Below are positions 36,099 to 44,934 of a stretch of 64,000 bases of DNA, piece after piece. Source of the DNA: Kitasatospora aureofaciens. GTDB lineage: Bacteria > Actinomycetota > Actinomycetes > Streptomycetales > Streptomycetaceae. The stretch lies in contig NZ_JPRF03000076.1 in NCBI RefSeq assembly GCF_001188955.3, positions 62,001 through 126,000 of the forward strand, in the 5' to 3' direction. Position 1 is the first letter of the stretch. Each line of letters begins with the position of its first letter. Position numbers and translations under genes: made by a program. A model generated the notes under the pieces. That model did no database searches, was not told the origin of the DNA, and saw only the letters and a program-made list of their open reading frames with translations.

Positions 36099-39000
36099 GT
36101 GGCCGACGCGTCCGAACTCCTGCGGGCTGCCGCCCGAGCCGTCCCGCTGAACGCCCGCGGCCGGGTGCCGGAAGGGTTCGACCGGGAGGGTGCCGGCGAC
36201 GAGGAGCGCGCCGAGCGCACCGACCGGGCCGCCCGTGCCGAGCGCGCCGACCGGAAACTGGAGCGCTGGCGGGCCCAGGCGCCGTTCGACCGCGCCGACT
36301 GGTTCGCCCGCCGCCTCGCGTCCGACGCCCTCGACCCGGACGCCGTGCACGCCCTCCTCGCCGAGCACCCCGACGCGCTCGCCGCCCGCCTGGGCACCCC
36401 GGCGTGGGCCGAGCGGCTCGCCGCCGCGTTCGACGGCCCGGCCACCCTGGACGTCCCAGAGGAGCACGACTTCGCCCGGCTCGTCGCCCCGCTGCTCGCC
36501 GCCGCCCGCGACCGCCTGTGCGCCGGACTCGCCGCGCTGGACGCACCGTCCCTCGGCACCCCCGAGGAACTGGCCGCGCTCGCCCTGCCCGCGCTCACCG
36601 CCACCGCCCACGGGATGGCCACCCGGACCGTCATCACCGAACTCCATGTTGCCCGGCTCAGCGGCGAGTTGACCGCCGGCACCCCCGAGCGGCGCTACCG
36701 CGACTTCCTCGACCGGCTCGCCCGACCCGAGCAGGCGCTCCGCCTCCTCGCCGAGTACCCGGTCCTGGCCCTGCGCCTCACCACCCTCGCCGAACAGTGG
36801 ACGAGCACCACCCTCACCCTGTTCCGCCGCCTCGCCGCCGACCTGCCCGCCCTCGCCCGCACCTTCGCCGAGGACCGCCCGCTCGGCCGGCTCACCGAAC
36901 TCGCCACCGGCCTCGGCGACCCGCACCGCGGCGGCGCCACGGTCAGCTCGCTGCGCTTCGAGCACGGCGTCCGACTCGTCTACAAGCCCCGGCCGCTCGG
37001 CGCCGAGACCCACTTCCAACAGCTCCTGCACTGGCTCAACCCCCAGCTGCGGCTGCCCCTGCGCGACCTCGCCCACCTGGCCGGCGACGGTTACGGCTGG
37101 GTCGCCCACGTCACCGCCGAACCGGCCGCGGACGAGCGGGAGTTGAGTGCCTTCTACCGCCGGGCCGGCGCCCTCGCCGCGCTGATGTACGTCCTCGACG
37201 CGGTCGACTGTCACGCCCAGAACCTGCTCGCCGTCCGGGACCAGCCCGTCCTGATCGACCTGGAGGCCCTCCTCCACCCCGATCTCCACGAGCCCGCCAA
37301 GGACCTGTCCGAATCCGAACGGCTCGCCCGCCACCAGGCCCGCCACTCGGTGCTGCGCTCCGGCCTCCTCCCCGAACGCATGTGGGACGAGGGCAACGGC
37401 GGCGCCGACATCTCCGCCCTCGGCTGGGACCCGGCCAACCTCCCGCCCCGCCCCGTGCCCGTCCTGGTCAACCAGGGCACGGACGAACTCCGGCTGGAGT
37501 ACCGGCGGATGCCCGTCGAGGCGCCCGGCAGCCGGCCCGTCCCGGCCGGGCAGCCGCTGCGACCGGCCGACCACTTGGCGGAGCTGGAGGCCGGCTTCAC
37601 CGAGGCCTACCGGCTGCTCGCCGCCGACAAACCGCAACTCCGCACGCTGCTCCGCGCGTTCGCGGCCGACGAGACGCGACTGCTGCGCCGCGACACCTTC
37701 GAGTACCGCACCCTGCTCAACACCGCCTGCCATCCCGACCTGCTCCGCGACGCCCTCGACCAGGACCGCCACCTCGACCGGCTCTGGGCGCTGGTCGGCT
37801 GGGAGGAGCAGACGCTCGCCTTCGTCGAACACGAACGCGCCGACCTGTGGCGCGGCGACGTGCCCGTCTTCACCATCCGCCCCGACGGCGTCGACGCCCG
37901 CTCGTCCACCGGCGCACTGATCCCGGGCGTCACCGACCGGCCCGCCCTCGAACTCGCGCTCGCCAAGGCGGACTCCCTCGGAGAGGAGGACCTCGCCCGC
38001 CAACTCCAGCTGCTGCGGCTCTCGGTGACGACGGCGGACGGGGCGCGCGAGCCGGACCGGGCTGTTGTTCGCGCCTCGAGTGCACCCGTAACGCCGGGCG
38101 AGGACCCGGGCGGCCGCGCCCTCGCCAAGGCCGTCGAAGTCGGTGAACAACTGCTCCGCGAGGCCTACCGCGGCAACGCCGACCTCGCCTGGGCCGGCCC
38201 CAACTGGGCGCCGCCCGGCCGCTGGGCCCCCGCCGAACTCGGTCCCGACCTGTACAGCGGCACCGCGGGCATCACGCTCTTCCTCCACCAGCTCGCCCTG
38301 GCCACCGGCGACCGTTCGCACCATCAGGCCGCCCGTGCAGCCGAGCTGACGCTACGTCATCAGATCCGACGGCGGGCCGACCGGCTCGGCGGCGGACTGT
38401 CCGGCACCGGCGGGGTGCTCTACGCGCTCGCCCAGTTCACCGCCCACCACCCGGACGCCGAACTCGACTCCCTCGGCGCCCTCGTGCTCGACCGCGTCAC
38501 CGCGACCGCCGCCGAGGACACCCAGTACGACCTGCTCGCCGGAAGCGCCGGCACCATCGGCGGCCTGCTCGCCTGGGAGGCCGTCCGCCCCGGGCCCGCC
38601 GTCACCGACGCGCTGGCGGCCTGCGCCGAACGGCTTCTCCAGGCCGCCGTCCCGCACCCCGAAGGCGGCGCCGGCTGGCTGCCCGCCTCCCTCGCCGCGG
38701 CCGCGACCCGTCCCCTGGCCGGCTTCGCCCACGGCGCTTCCGGCATCGCCTGGGCCCTGGCCCGCGCCGGACACCGCCTCGGCGACCCCCGGCTTCCCCG
38801 ACTCGCCCTCGCCGCCGTCGAGTACGAGCGAACGCTCTTCGACGCCACCGAGGCCAACTGGCGCGACGTCCGCGAGGACGGCGGCGCCCCCTCCTTCCCC
38901 GCGCTGTGGTGCCACGGCGCCTCGGGCATCGCCCTGGCCCGCACCACCCTCGCCGAACTCCTCCCCGAAGCGCGGAACGCTCTCCTCGCCGAACGCGACA

Positions 39001-39302
39001 CCGCCCTCGGCACCGTCCTGCGGGAGGGCTTCGGCCACAACTCCTCACTCTGCCACGGCGACCTCGGCAACCTGGAAGCCCTCCACCAGGCCGGCAGCCC
39101 TTGGCGGACCGCCGCCCGTCAACAGGCGCACGCCGCCCTGGACGCCCTGGCCGACCGGGGCTGGGCCTGCGGCCTGCCACACGGGGTCCACAGCCCCTCC
39201 CTGATGGTCGGCCTGGCCGGCATCGGCCACGGCCTCCTCCGCCTCGCCGCCCCGGAGACCACCCCCGCCGTCCTCACCCTCGAATTCCCGAAGCAGCCGT
39301 GA
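36099..39302 (+). CDS. lanM: Class II lanthipeptide synthetase LanM
   Basis: 1067-residue bifunctional enzyme: dehydrates Ser/Thr of the precursor and closes thioether rings. GTG 36099 is chosen from GAGAGGCGG upstream; GTG 36072 would add nine residues without a good site. N-terminal dehydratase (DUF4135) shows VRLVYKPRPLG, DAVDCHAQNLLAV and LIDLEALLHPDL. The C-terminal LanC-like cyclase (from about residue 710) has SGTAGITLFLHQLA and the zinc ligands in WCHGASG (Cys938) and SLCHGDLGN (Cys985, His986). No protease, transporter or immunity gene is adjacent; export and leader removal must be supplied from elsewhere. Confidence 0.95.
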   Translation: MADASELLRAAARAVPLNARGRVPEGFDREGAGDEERAERTDRAARAERADRKLERWRAQAPFDRADWFARRLASDALDPDAVHALLAEHPDALAARLGTPAWAERLAAAFDGPATLDVPEEHDFARLVAPLLAAARDRLCAGLAALDAPSLGTPEELAALALPALTATAHGMATRTVITELHVARLSGELTAGTPERRYRDFLDRLARPEQALRLLAEYPVLALRLTTLAEQWTSTTLTLFRRLAADLPALARTFAEDRPLGRLTELATGLGDPHRGGATVSSLRFEHGVRLVYKPRPLGAETHFQQLLHWLNPQLRLPLRDLAHLAGDGYGWVAHVTAEPAADERELSAFYRRAGALAALMYVLDAVDCHAQNLLAVRDQPVLIDLEALLHPDLHEPAKDLSESERLARHQARHSVLRSGLLPERMWDEGNGGADISALGWDPANLPPRPVPVLVNQGTDELRLEYRRMPVEAPGSRPVPAGQPLRPADHLAELEAGFTEAYRLLAADKPQLRTLLRAFAADETRLLRRDTFEYRTLLNTACHPDLLRDALDQDRHLDRLWALVGWEEQTLAFVEHERADLWRGDVPVFTIRPDGVDARSSTGALIPGVTDRPALELALAKADSLGEEDLARQLQLLRLSVTTADGAREPDRAVVRASSAPVTPGEDPGGRALAKAVEVGEQLLREAYRGNADLAWAGPNWAPPGRWAPAELGPDLYSGTAGITLFLHQLALATGDRSHHQAARAAELTLRHQIRRRADRLGGGLSGTGGVLYALAQFTAHHPDAELDSLGALVLDRVTATAAEDTQYDLLAGSAGTIGGLLAWEAVRPGPAVTDALAACAERLLQAAVPHPEGGAGWLPASLAAAATRPLAGFAHGASGIAWALARAGHRLGDPRLPRLALAAVEYERTLFDATEANWRDVREDGGAPSFPALWCHGASGIALARTTLAELLPEARNALLAERDTALGTVLREGFGHNSSLCHGDLGNLEALHQAGSPWRTAARQQAHAALDALADRGWACGLPHGVHSPSLMVGLAGIGHGLLRLAAPETTPAVLTLEFPKQP

Positions 39303-39377
39303 CCCCGCGACCCGTTCGCGCGAGCGCCGGCCCTGATGCCCCCACCACTGCGTCCGCCCTCACCTGGACGGCAGTGG

Positions 39378-40472
39378 CTACGACAACGGCGCCGGCACGG
39401 GTACGGGACTGAGCGCCGCGAACTCCAGCGGCGCGGACGGGTCCACCGACAGCCGGGCGGGCGCCGGCTCGGCCCCCGAGCGGACCAGCAGGTCGCCGAT
39501 CGCCGCGACCATCGCGCCGTTGTCGGTGCACAGCCGCAGTGGCGGCACCCGTAGGGTGATCCCGGCCGCGGCGCAGCGCTGTTCGGCGAGCGCCCGCAGC
39601 CGGGAGTTGGCCGCGACGCCGCCGACCACCACCAGGGTGCCGATCCCGTGGTCGGTGCAGGCCCGTACCGCCTTGCGGGTCAGCACGTCCGCGACCGCCT
39701 CCTGCAGTGCGGCCGCCGCGTCCGGGACGTGCGGCTCGGGCTGGGCCTCGACCCAGCGGGCGGCGGCGGTCTTGAGGCCGGAGAAGGAGAAGGCGTACGG
39801 GTCGTCGCGCGGTCCGGTGAGCGGGCGCGGCAGCCGTACCGCCGTCGGGTCGCCGGTGCGGGCGGCGCGGTCGATGGCCGGCCCGCCCGGGTAGGGGAGG
39901 CCCAGGATCCGGGCGACCTTGTCGAAGCACTCACCGGCCGCGTCGTCCAGGGTGTCGCCGAGGTGGAGGATCGGGTCCCGGGCGAGGTCGCGGACCAGCA
40001 GGAGCGAGGTGTGCCCACCGGAGACGATCAGCACGACGCAGGGGTCGGGCAGCGGCCCGCCGTCGAGGGTCGCGGCGGCGACGTGCCCGGCGAGGTGGTG
40101 CACCCCGTACAGCGGGACGCCGAGCGAGAAGGCGTAGGCCTTGGCGGCGGCGACCCCCACCTGCAGGGCCCCGGCCAGCCCCGGACCGGTCGTCACCGCG
40201 ACGGCCCCGACGTCCGCCAGGGCCAGTCCGGCCCGGTCCAGGGCCACCCGGACCACCGGGGCCACCGCGTGCACGTGCGCCCGGGCGGCGATCTCCGGCA
40301 CCACCCCGCGGTAGCGGGCGTGCTCGTCCATCGAGGACGCCACCGCCTGCCCGAGCAGCACACCGCCCCGGACCAGCCCCGCGCCGGTCTCGTCGCACGA
40401 GGACTCGATGCCCAGCACCACCACCGGCGCCCCGGAGGATCCCGGCGTCCCCGTCACTCCTGTCACGGTCAC
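39378..40472 (-). CDS. tsaD: TsaD-family tRNA threonylcarbamoyltransferase (probably a second copy)
   Basis: 364-residue ASKHA-fold protein. Seen: LGIESSCDETGAGLV, metal site HHLAGH (HxxxH), VSGGHTSLLLV, DDAAGECFDKVARILGLPYP, GGPAIDRAAR, FSFSGLKTA, VGGVAANSRLR and LCTDNGAMVAAIG. These are the full TsaD set for t6A37 formation on tRNA. In streptomycetes the housekeeping gene normally sits in a tsaE-tsaB-rimI-tsaD operon near groES; none of those genes is here, so this may be a diverged paralogue. GTG 40472 follows AAGGGTGA. It converges on lanM. Family certain, paralogue status inferred. Confidence 0.9.
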   Translation of the reverse strand: MTVTGVTGTPGSSGAPVVVLGIESSCDETGAGLVRGGVLLGQAVASSMDEHARYRGVVPEIAARAHVHAVAPVVRVALDRAGLALADVGAVAVTTGPGLAGALQVGVAAAKAYAFSLGVPLYGVHHLAGHVAAATLDGGPLPDPCVVLIVSGGHTSLLLVRDLARDPILHLGDTLDDAAGECFDKVARILGLPYPGGPAIDRAARTGDPTAVRLPRPLTGPRDDPYAFSFSGLKTAAARWVEAQPEPHVPDAAAALQEAVADVLTRKAVRACTDHGIGTLVVVGGVAANSRLRALAEQRCAAAGITLRVPPLRLCTDNGAMVAAIGDLLVRSGAEPAPARLSVDPSAPLEFAALSPVPVPAPLS

Positions 40473-40555
40473 TCACCCTTATCGGCCATTACGCGTTCGG
40501 CTGATCATTGTGCCCGACGGCATGTGAGGAATAAGCAGGAGCCCATAGCTCGTTC

Positions 40556-40572
40556 CTGCAACTCATACGCAA
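40556..40572. promoter_or_regulatory. Probable Nur (nickel) box upstream of the superoxide dismutase
   Basis: CTGCAA-N5-ACGCAA fits the Nur-box pattern described for streptomycetes (tTGCaa-N5-ttGCAA, from memory) at its conserved GC-A core. It lies 57 bases before the sod start. In Streptomyces, Nur with nickel represses the Fe-type sodF, so this placement makes functional sense. Confidence 0.55.
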
Positions 40573-40629
40573 TAGTGTTGTCCCGGCACGATCGTCATCG
40601 CTCAACCCGCCGAAAGGAGCAGTGTCCTG

Positions 40630-41232
40630 ATGGGCACCTACCAGCTTCCCGACCTGCCGTACGACTACTCCGCGCTCGAGCGGGCCATGTCCGCCGAGAT
40701 CCTGGAGCTGCACCACTCCAAGCACCACGCCGCGTACGTGAAGGGCGCGAACGACACCCTGGAGCAGCTCGCCGAGGCGCGCGACAAGGAGCAGTTCGGC
40801 GGCCTGGTCGGGCTGCAGAAGACCTTCGCGTTCCACCTGTCCGGCCACGTGCTGCACTCGCTGTTCTGGCAGAACCTCTCCCCGGAGGGCGGCGACCGCC
40901 CCGAGGGCGAGCTGGCCGACGCCATCACCGAGCACTTCGGCAGCTTCGAGGCCTTCAAGAAGCAGCTCTCGACCGCCACCACCGGTGTCCAGGGCTCCGG
41001 TTGGGGCATCCTCTCCTGGGAGCCGCTCGGGCAGCGCCTGATCGTCGAGCAGGTCTACGACCACCACGGCAACGTGGGCCAGAACACCACCCCGCTGCTG
41101 GCCTTCGACGCCTGGGAGCACGCGTACTACCTGCAGTACCGCAACGTCCGCCCCGACTACGTCACCCGTCTGTGGGACGTCGTCAACTGGCAGGACGTCT
41201 CGGCCCGCTTCGCCGCCGTCAAGGGCGCCTGA
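40630..41232 (+). CDS. sodF: Fe/Mn-family superoxide dismutase, probably the iron enzyme
   Basis: 200-residue cytoplasmic dismutase. Metal ligands are in ILELHHSKHH, AFHLSGHVLH (helix His) and AFDAWEHAYY (Asp and His). GSGWGILSWEPLG and VYDHHGNVGQNT complete the family pattern. ATG 40630, AAAGGAG upstream. A Nur-like box precedes it. Streptomycetes commonly have a nickel SodN and this Fe/Zn type; symbol given on that basis. Confidence 0.93.
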   Translation: MGTYQLPDLPYDYSALERAMSAEILELHHSKHHAAYVKGANDTLEQLAEARDKEQFGGLVGLQKTFAFHLSGHVLHSLFWQNLSPEGGDRPEGELADAITEHFGSFEAFKKQLSTATTGVQGSGWGILSWEPLGQRLIVEQVYDHHGNVGQNTTPLLAFDAWEHAYYLQYRNVRPDYVTRLWDVVNWQDVSARFAAVKGA

Positions 41233-41245
41233 GCACCGATCGAGC

Positions 41246-41285
41246 GGGAGTGCCCCGGACCGGTCGGGCGGTCCGGGGCACTCCC
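41246..41285 (+). terminator. Hairpin terminator after the superoxide dismutase gene
   Basis: A perfect 16-bp stem (41246-41261 with 41270-41285) and 8-base loop, 14 bases after the stop codon. Confidence 0.85.
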
Positions 41286-41501
41286 CCTGCGGTTCCCACC
41301 GCGGCTGCCCGTCACAGCCGTTGACACCGGGCAGGGCCGTTGACTCCGGGCACGGCAGTCACACCGAACCGAAGACTCGCCGCCACCCGCTGTTCGCCCG
41401 GGATCGCCGCCCGGTCGCTACGCTCGGACCACCGCCGGTCACCGGCGGTCGGCGGCCGACCGGCCGACCGGCCCGCCCGCTCCTGAGCGAAAGGTCGTTC
41501 G

Positions 41502-42551
41502 ATGGCTCCGCGCCTGTCCGTCGTGGTCCCGATCTACAACGTCGAGCGCTACCTCGGCGAGTGCCTGGACTCGATCGCGGCACAGACCTTCGAGGACTTC
41601 GAGTGCGTCATGGTCGACGACGGCTCGACCGACGACGGCCCCGTCGTCGCCAAGGCGTACGCGGCCCGGGACGGGCGCTTCCGGCTCGTCCAGCAGGAGA
41701 ACAAGGGCCTCGGCGCCGCCCGCAACACCGGCTGGCGCCACCTCACCCCCGGCACCGAGTACCTGGCCTTCGTCGACAGCGACGACACCCTGCCGCCGCA
41801 CGCCTACCAGCTGATGATCAGCACGCTCGACGAGACCGGCTCCGACTTCGCCGCCGGCAACGCGATGCGCCTGCGCACCACCGGCCTCAGCCCCTCGCAC
41901 GCCCACCGCCGCCCGTTCCGCGAGACCCGGCTGCGCACCCACGTCAGCGAACTGCCCGCCCTGGTGACCGACCGCACCGCCTGGAACAAGGTCTACCGGC
42001 GCTCCTTCTTCGACGCCGCAGGCATCCAGTACCCCGAGGGCATCCTGTACGAGGACGCGCCGGTCAGCGTCCCCCACCACTTCCTCGCCGAGCGGGTCGA
42101 CGTCCTCGCCGAGCCGATCTACCACTGGCGGGTCCGCGAGGACGGCGCCCTCTCGATCACCCAGAAGAAGACCGATCCGCGCGGCCTGATCGACCGGGTC
42201 CGCTCGATGGAACTCGTCCGCGAGTGGCTCCTCGCCCGTCCCGAGCCGCAGTTCGCCGGGTACCTGAGCGCCTACGACCGCAACTGCCTGGTCGAGGAGA
42301 TCCCGATGTTCTTCTGGTCCATCCCGGACGGCGACCGCAACTACTGGGAGGTCTACCAGCGGCACGTCAGCCGGCTCCTGAACGCCATCGGCCCCGAGCG
42401 GGTGGCCGAGCTCAACGCCCAGCTCCGGCTCAAGTACCGCCTCACCCTCACCGACGCGATGAACCGCTTCATCGCCGTCCAGCGCCTCCACCGAGCCGTC
42501 CGCCGCACCCGCCAGGCCGCGGCGCGCCGCGCCGGGGCGATCCGTCGCTGA
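41502..42551 (+). CDS. Family 2 glycosyltransferase
   Basis: 349-residue GT-A fold transferase, probably cytoplasmic and working on a cell-surface polymer. Seen: LSVVVPIYNVERYLGECLDS, MVDDGSTDDGP, NKGLGAARNTGWRHL, metal-binding FVDSDDTLPP and the acceptor region YEDAPVSVPHHF. A basic C-terminal helix (RAVRRTRQAAARRAGAIRR) may touch the membrane. ATG 41502, GAGCGAAAGG upstream. No linked wall-polymer genes; donor and acceptor unknown. Confidence 0.87.
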   Translation: MAPRLSVVVPIYNVERYLGECLDSIAAQTFEDFECVMVDDGSTDDGPVVAKAYAARDGRFRLVQQENKGLGAARNTGWRHLTPGTEYLAFVDSDDTLPPHAYQLMISTLDETGSDFAAGNAMRLRTTGLSPSHAHRRPFRETRLRTHVSELPALVTDRTAWNKVYRRSFFDAAGIQYPEGILYEDAPVSVPHHFLAERVDVLAEPIYHWRVREDGALSITQKKTDPRGLIDRVRSMELVREWLLARPEPQFAGYLSAYDRNCLVEEIPMFFWSIPDGDRNYWEVYQRHVSRLLNAIGPERVAELNAQLRLKYRLTLTDAMNRFIAVQRLHRAVRRTRQAAARRAGAIRR

Positions 42552-42562
42552 GCCGAGGGGCG

Positions 42563-43423
42563 TTACCGCCGTCCCCTCGGGGTGAAACGGACCGGCGTGC
42601 CGGGTGCCGCCTGGGCGACGGCCGGGAGGGCGCTGGAGGGGATGACGCCGATGACCGGGTAGCCGCCCGTGGTGGGGTGGTCGGCGAGGAAGACCACTGG
42701 ACGGCCGTCGGGCGGCACCTGCACCGCGCCCAGGACCATGCCCTCGCTGGGGAGTTCGCCCTCGCGGGCGCGCTCCAGCGGCGGGCCGTCCAGGCGCAGG
42801 CCGATCCGGTTGCTGGTGGGCGAGACGCGGTACCCGGGGCCGGTCAGGACGGCGAGCGAACGAGCGGTGAACCAGTCGTCCCGCGGCCCGAACAGTACGG
42901 GCAGGAGCAGCGGGTCGGGCGGCGCGGGCGCCGGCACCACGTCCGCCCCGGCGGCCGGGCCGACCGGCTCGCCGAGCGGCAGCGCCTCCCCGGGGGTCAG
43001 GGGAGCGGGGCCCAGCCCCGAGAGCAGGTCCGTCGAGCGGCTGCCGAGGACGGGCGCGGCGGCGATCCCGCCCGCGAAGGCGACGTAGCTGCGCACGCCC
43101 CTGGTCGCCGGCCCCACCTCCAGCAGCGCTTCGGCGGGCAGCCGCACCGGGGCGGCCCAGGCGGCGGGCCGCCCGTCGACCCGCACGGAGCACGGTGCGC
43201 CGGCCACGGCGACCGTCACCGCGCGGTCCACCCGCACCGCGCAACCGAGCACGGTGGTCTCCAGGGTGGCCGCCGTGGCGGGGTTGCCGACCAGGCGGTT
43301 GGCCAGCCGGTGGGCGGGCTGGTCGAGCGCCCCTGAGCGCGGCACGCCCAGGTGCGCGTGCCCGGGCCGGCCGAGGTCCTGGACGGTCGTCAGCAGGCCT
43401 GCGTTGATCACGGTGACGGTCAT
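42563..43423 (-). CDS. pxpC: 5-oxoprolinase subunit PxpC (biotin-dependent carboxyltransferase-like)
   Basis: 286-residue protein of the KipA/AHS2 family: VINAGLLTTVQDLGRPGHAH, GVPRSGALDQPAHRLANRLV, LETTVLG, ARSLAVLTGPGYRVSPTSNR and LADHPTTGGYPVIGVI. With PxpB and PxpA it forms the ATP-dependent bacterial 5-oxoprolinase, turning 5-oxoproline into glutamate. ATG 43423. Last gene of the minus-strand gntR-pxpA-pxpB-pxpC run. Confidence 0.92.
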   Translation of the reverse strand: MTVTVINAGLLTTVQDLGRPGHAHLGVPRSGALDQPAHRLANRLVGNPATAATLETTVLGCAVRVDRAVTVAVAGAPCSVRVDGRPAAWAAPVRLPAEALLEVGPATRGVRSYVAFAGGIAAAPVLGSRSTDLLSGLGPAPLTPGEALPLGEPVGPAAGADVVPAPAPPDPLLLPVLFGPRDDWFTARSLAVLTGPGYRVSPTSNRIGLRLDGPPLERAREGELPSEGMVLGAVQVPPDGRPVVFLADHPTTGGYPVIGVIPSSALPAVAQAAPGTPVRFTPRGRR

Positions 43424-43454
43424 GCGCTCTCGATCACGCTCCCTTCGAGCAGGT

Positions 43455-43496
43455 CTTCCTGGCTCGGGCTTCCTGGCTCGGGCTTCCTGGCTCAGG
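43455..43496. repeat. 14-bp tandem repeat at the pxpB stop codon
   Basis: CTTCCTGGCTCGGG is repeated head to tail at 43455-43468, 43469-43482 and (with one change) 43483-43496, followed by a partial fourth copy. The pxpB stop codon lies inside the third copy. It widens the pxpB-pxpC gap and looks like slippage expansion. Confidence 0.85.
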
Positions 43497-44115
43497 CTTC
43501 CTCGATCACGAACCGGACCCGGGTCCCCGGGCTGAACAGGGCCGCGGGTTCGCGGGACGGGTCCCACAGCACGGCGTCGGTGTGCCCGATCAGCTGCCAG
43601 CCGCCCGGGGAGGAGCGCGGGTAGGCGCCGGTGTACGGGCCGGCGAGGGCGATCGCGCCGGCCGGGACGGCGGGACGCGGGACGGCCCGCCGGGGCACCC
43701 GGTAGCGCTCGGGCAGGCCGGTCAGGTAGCCGAAGCCGGGGGCGAAGCCGCTGAAGGCGACCCGGAACTCGGTCGCCGAGTGGATGCGCCCGACGTCCTC
43801 CTCGGCGACGCCCCACAGCGCGGCGACCTCCGCGACGTCGGCGCCGTCGTAGCGCACCGGGACGGTCACGGTCTCCTCGCTGGTCGCCCGCAGCGGCGGT
43901 ACGCGCCAGCCGGCCAGTTCGGCGGCCAGGGCCGAGGGGTCGGCCACGCCGTCGAGCAGGACGGTCCGTTCGGCGGGCACGACCTCGGCGACGGAGGGGA
44001 GTCGGCACGCCGCACGCCGGCGCTGGAGCTCGGCGTGGAAGGCCATCGCCTCGTCGGCGCCGTCGAGCTCGACCAGCAGCGCGTCGAGGCCGACCCGCAG
44101 GACCCGGATGTTCAT
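43492..44115 (-). CDS. pxpB: 5-oxoprolinase subunit PxpB
   Basis: 207-residue KipI/AHS1-family protein: VPVRYDGADVAEVAALWG, HSATEFRVAFSGFAPGFGYL and the C-terminal SPGGWQLIGHTDAVLWDP. Subunit of 5-oxoprolinase with PxpA and PxpC. ATG 44115 begins MNIRVLRVG, the expected N-terminus. 49 bases after pxpA. Confidence 0.92.
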   Translation of the reverse strand: MNIRVLRVGLDALLVELDGADEAMAFHAELQRRRAACRLPSVAEVVPAERTVLLDGVADPSALAAELAGWRVPPLRATSEETVTVPVRYDGADVAEVAALWGVAEEDVGRIHSATEFRVAFSGFAPGFGYLTGLPERYRVPRRAVPRPAVPAGAIALAGPYTGAYPRSSPGGWQLIGHTDAVLWDPSREPAALFSPGTRVRFVIEEA

Positions 44116-44164
44116 CCCGTCCACCCCGTCCACCTCGTCCGTCTCCCGCTGTTCCCGGTGCTGC

Positions 44165-44920
44165 TCACGCGAACGCCTCGACCCGGACTCCGGCCGCCCG
44201 CAGGGCCGTTCGGACCCGGCGCGCCAGGTCCGCGGCCCCGGAGGTGTCACCGTGCACGCACAGCGAGCGGGCGCGCAGCCGGATCCGGTCGCCGGTGCGC
44301 GCGGTGACCTCGCCGTCCCGGGCGATGGTGACCGAGCGGCGGACGACGGCCTCGGGGTCGTGGACGACGGCGTCGGGCTCGCGGCGGGGGACGAGCGTGC
44401 CGTGCGGGGTGTAGGCGCGATCGGCGAACGCCTCGGCGACCACCGGCAGTTCGGCCCGCCCGGCGGCCTCGTGCAGCCGCGAACCGGGCAGTCCGAGGAC
44501 GGGAAGGCCCGGTGCGGCCAGCCCGACGCCGCGGACCACCGCCTCCGCCTGCTCCTCGTCGTGCACTGTCCGGTTGTACAGCGCGCCGTGCGGCTTGACG
44601 TACGCCACCCGCGCTCCGGCGCCCCGCGCGAATGCCTGCAACGCGCCGATCTGGTAGGCGACTTCGTCCGCGAGCTCGTCGGGCGGGACGTCCATCGCGC
44701 GCCGCCCGAACCCGGCGAGGTCCCGGTAGGAGACCTGCGCGCCGATCCGCACGCCGCGCTCGGCGGCCAGCTCGCAGACCCGCCGCATGGTGCTCGGGTC
44801 CCCGGCGTGGAAGCCGCAGGCGATGTTGGCGCTGGTGACCACCGACAACAGGGCGTCGTCGTCGGTGAGCGTCCAGCGGCCGAAGCCCTCGCCGAGGTCG
44901 GCGTTGAGGTCGATCGTCAT
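44165..44920 (-). CDS. pxpA: 5-oxoprolinase subunit PxpA (LamB/YcsF family)
   Basis: 251-residue protein with the invariant start MTIDLNADLGEGFGRW, then SVVTSANIACGFHAGDPSTM, GAQVSYRDLAGFGRR, VKPHGALYN, AFADRAYTPHGTLVPRREPD and LCVHGD. ATG 44920 puts the family motif at residue 2; an ATG at 44938 overlaps the gntR stop (ATGA) and may be the real, coupled start. Function is firm from the complete pxpABC set. Confidence 0.94.
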   Translation of the reverse strand: MTIDLNADLGEGFGRWTLTDDDALLSVVTSANIACGFHAGDPSTMRRVCELAAERGVRIGAQVSYRDLAGFGRRAMDVPPDELADEVAYQIGALQAFARGAGARVAYVKPHGALYNRTVHDEEQAEAVVRGVGLAAPGLPVLGLPGSRLHEAAGRAELPVVAEAFADRAYTPHGTLVPRREPDAVVHDPEAVVRRSVTIARDGEVTARTGDRIRLRARSLCVHGDTSGAADLARRVRTALRAAGVRVEAFA

Positions 44921-44934
44921 CGCAGCGGACGGCG

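Noticed and set aside
35982..38324. A 780-codon minus-strand frame opposite lanM
   Set aside because: Shadow of lanM; Gly/Glu/Val-rich with no motifs, while lanM is clear on the other strand.
43455..43496. Tandem repeats considered as a CRISPR array
   Set aside because: Units of 14 bases directly abutting, no spacers, no cas genes.
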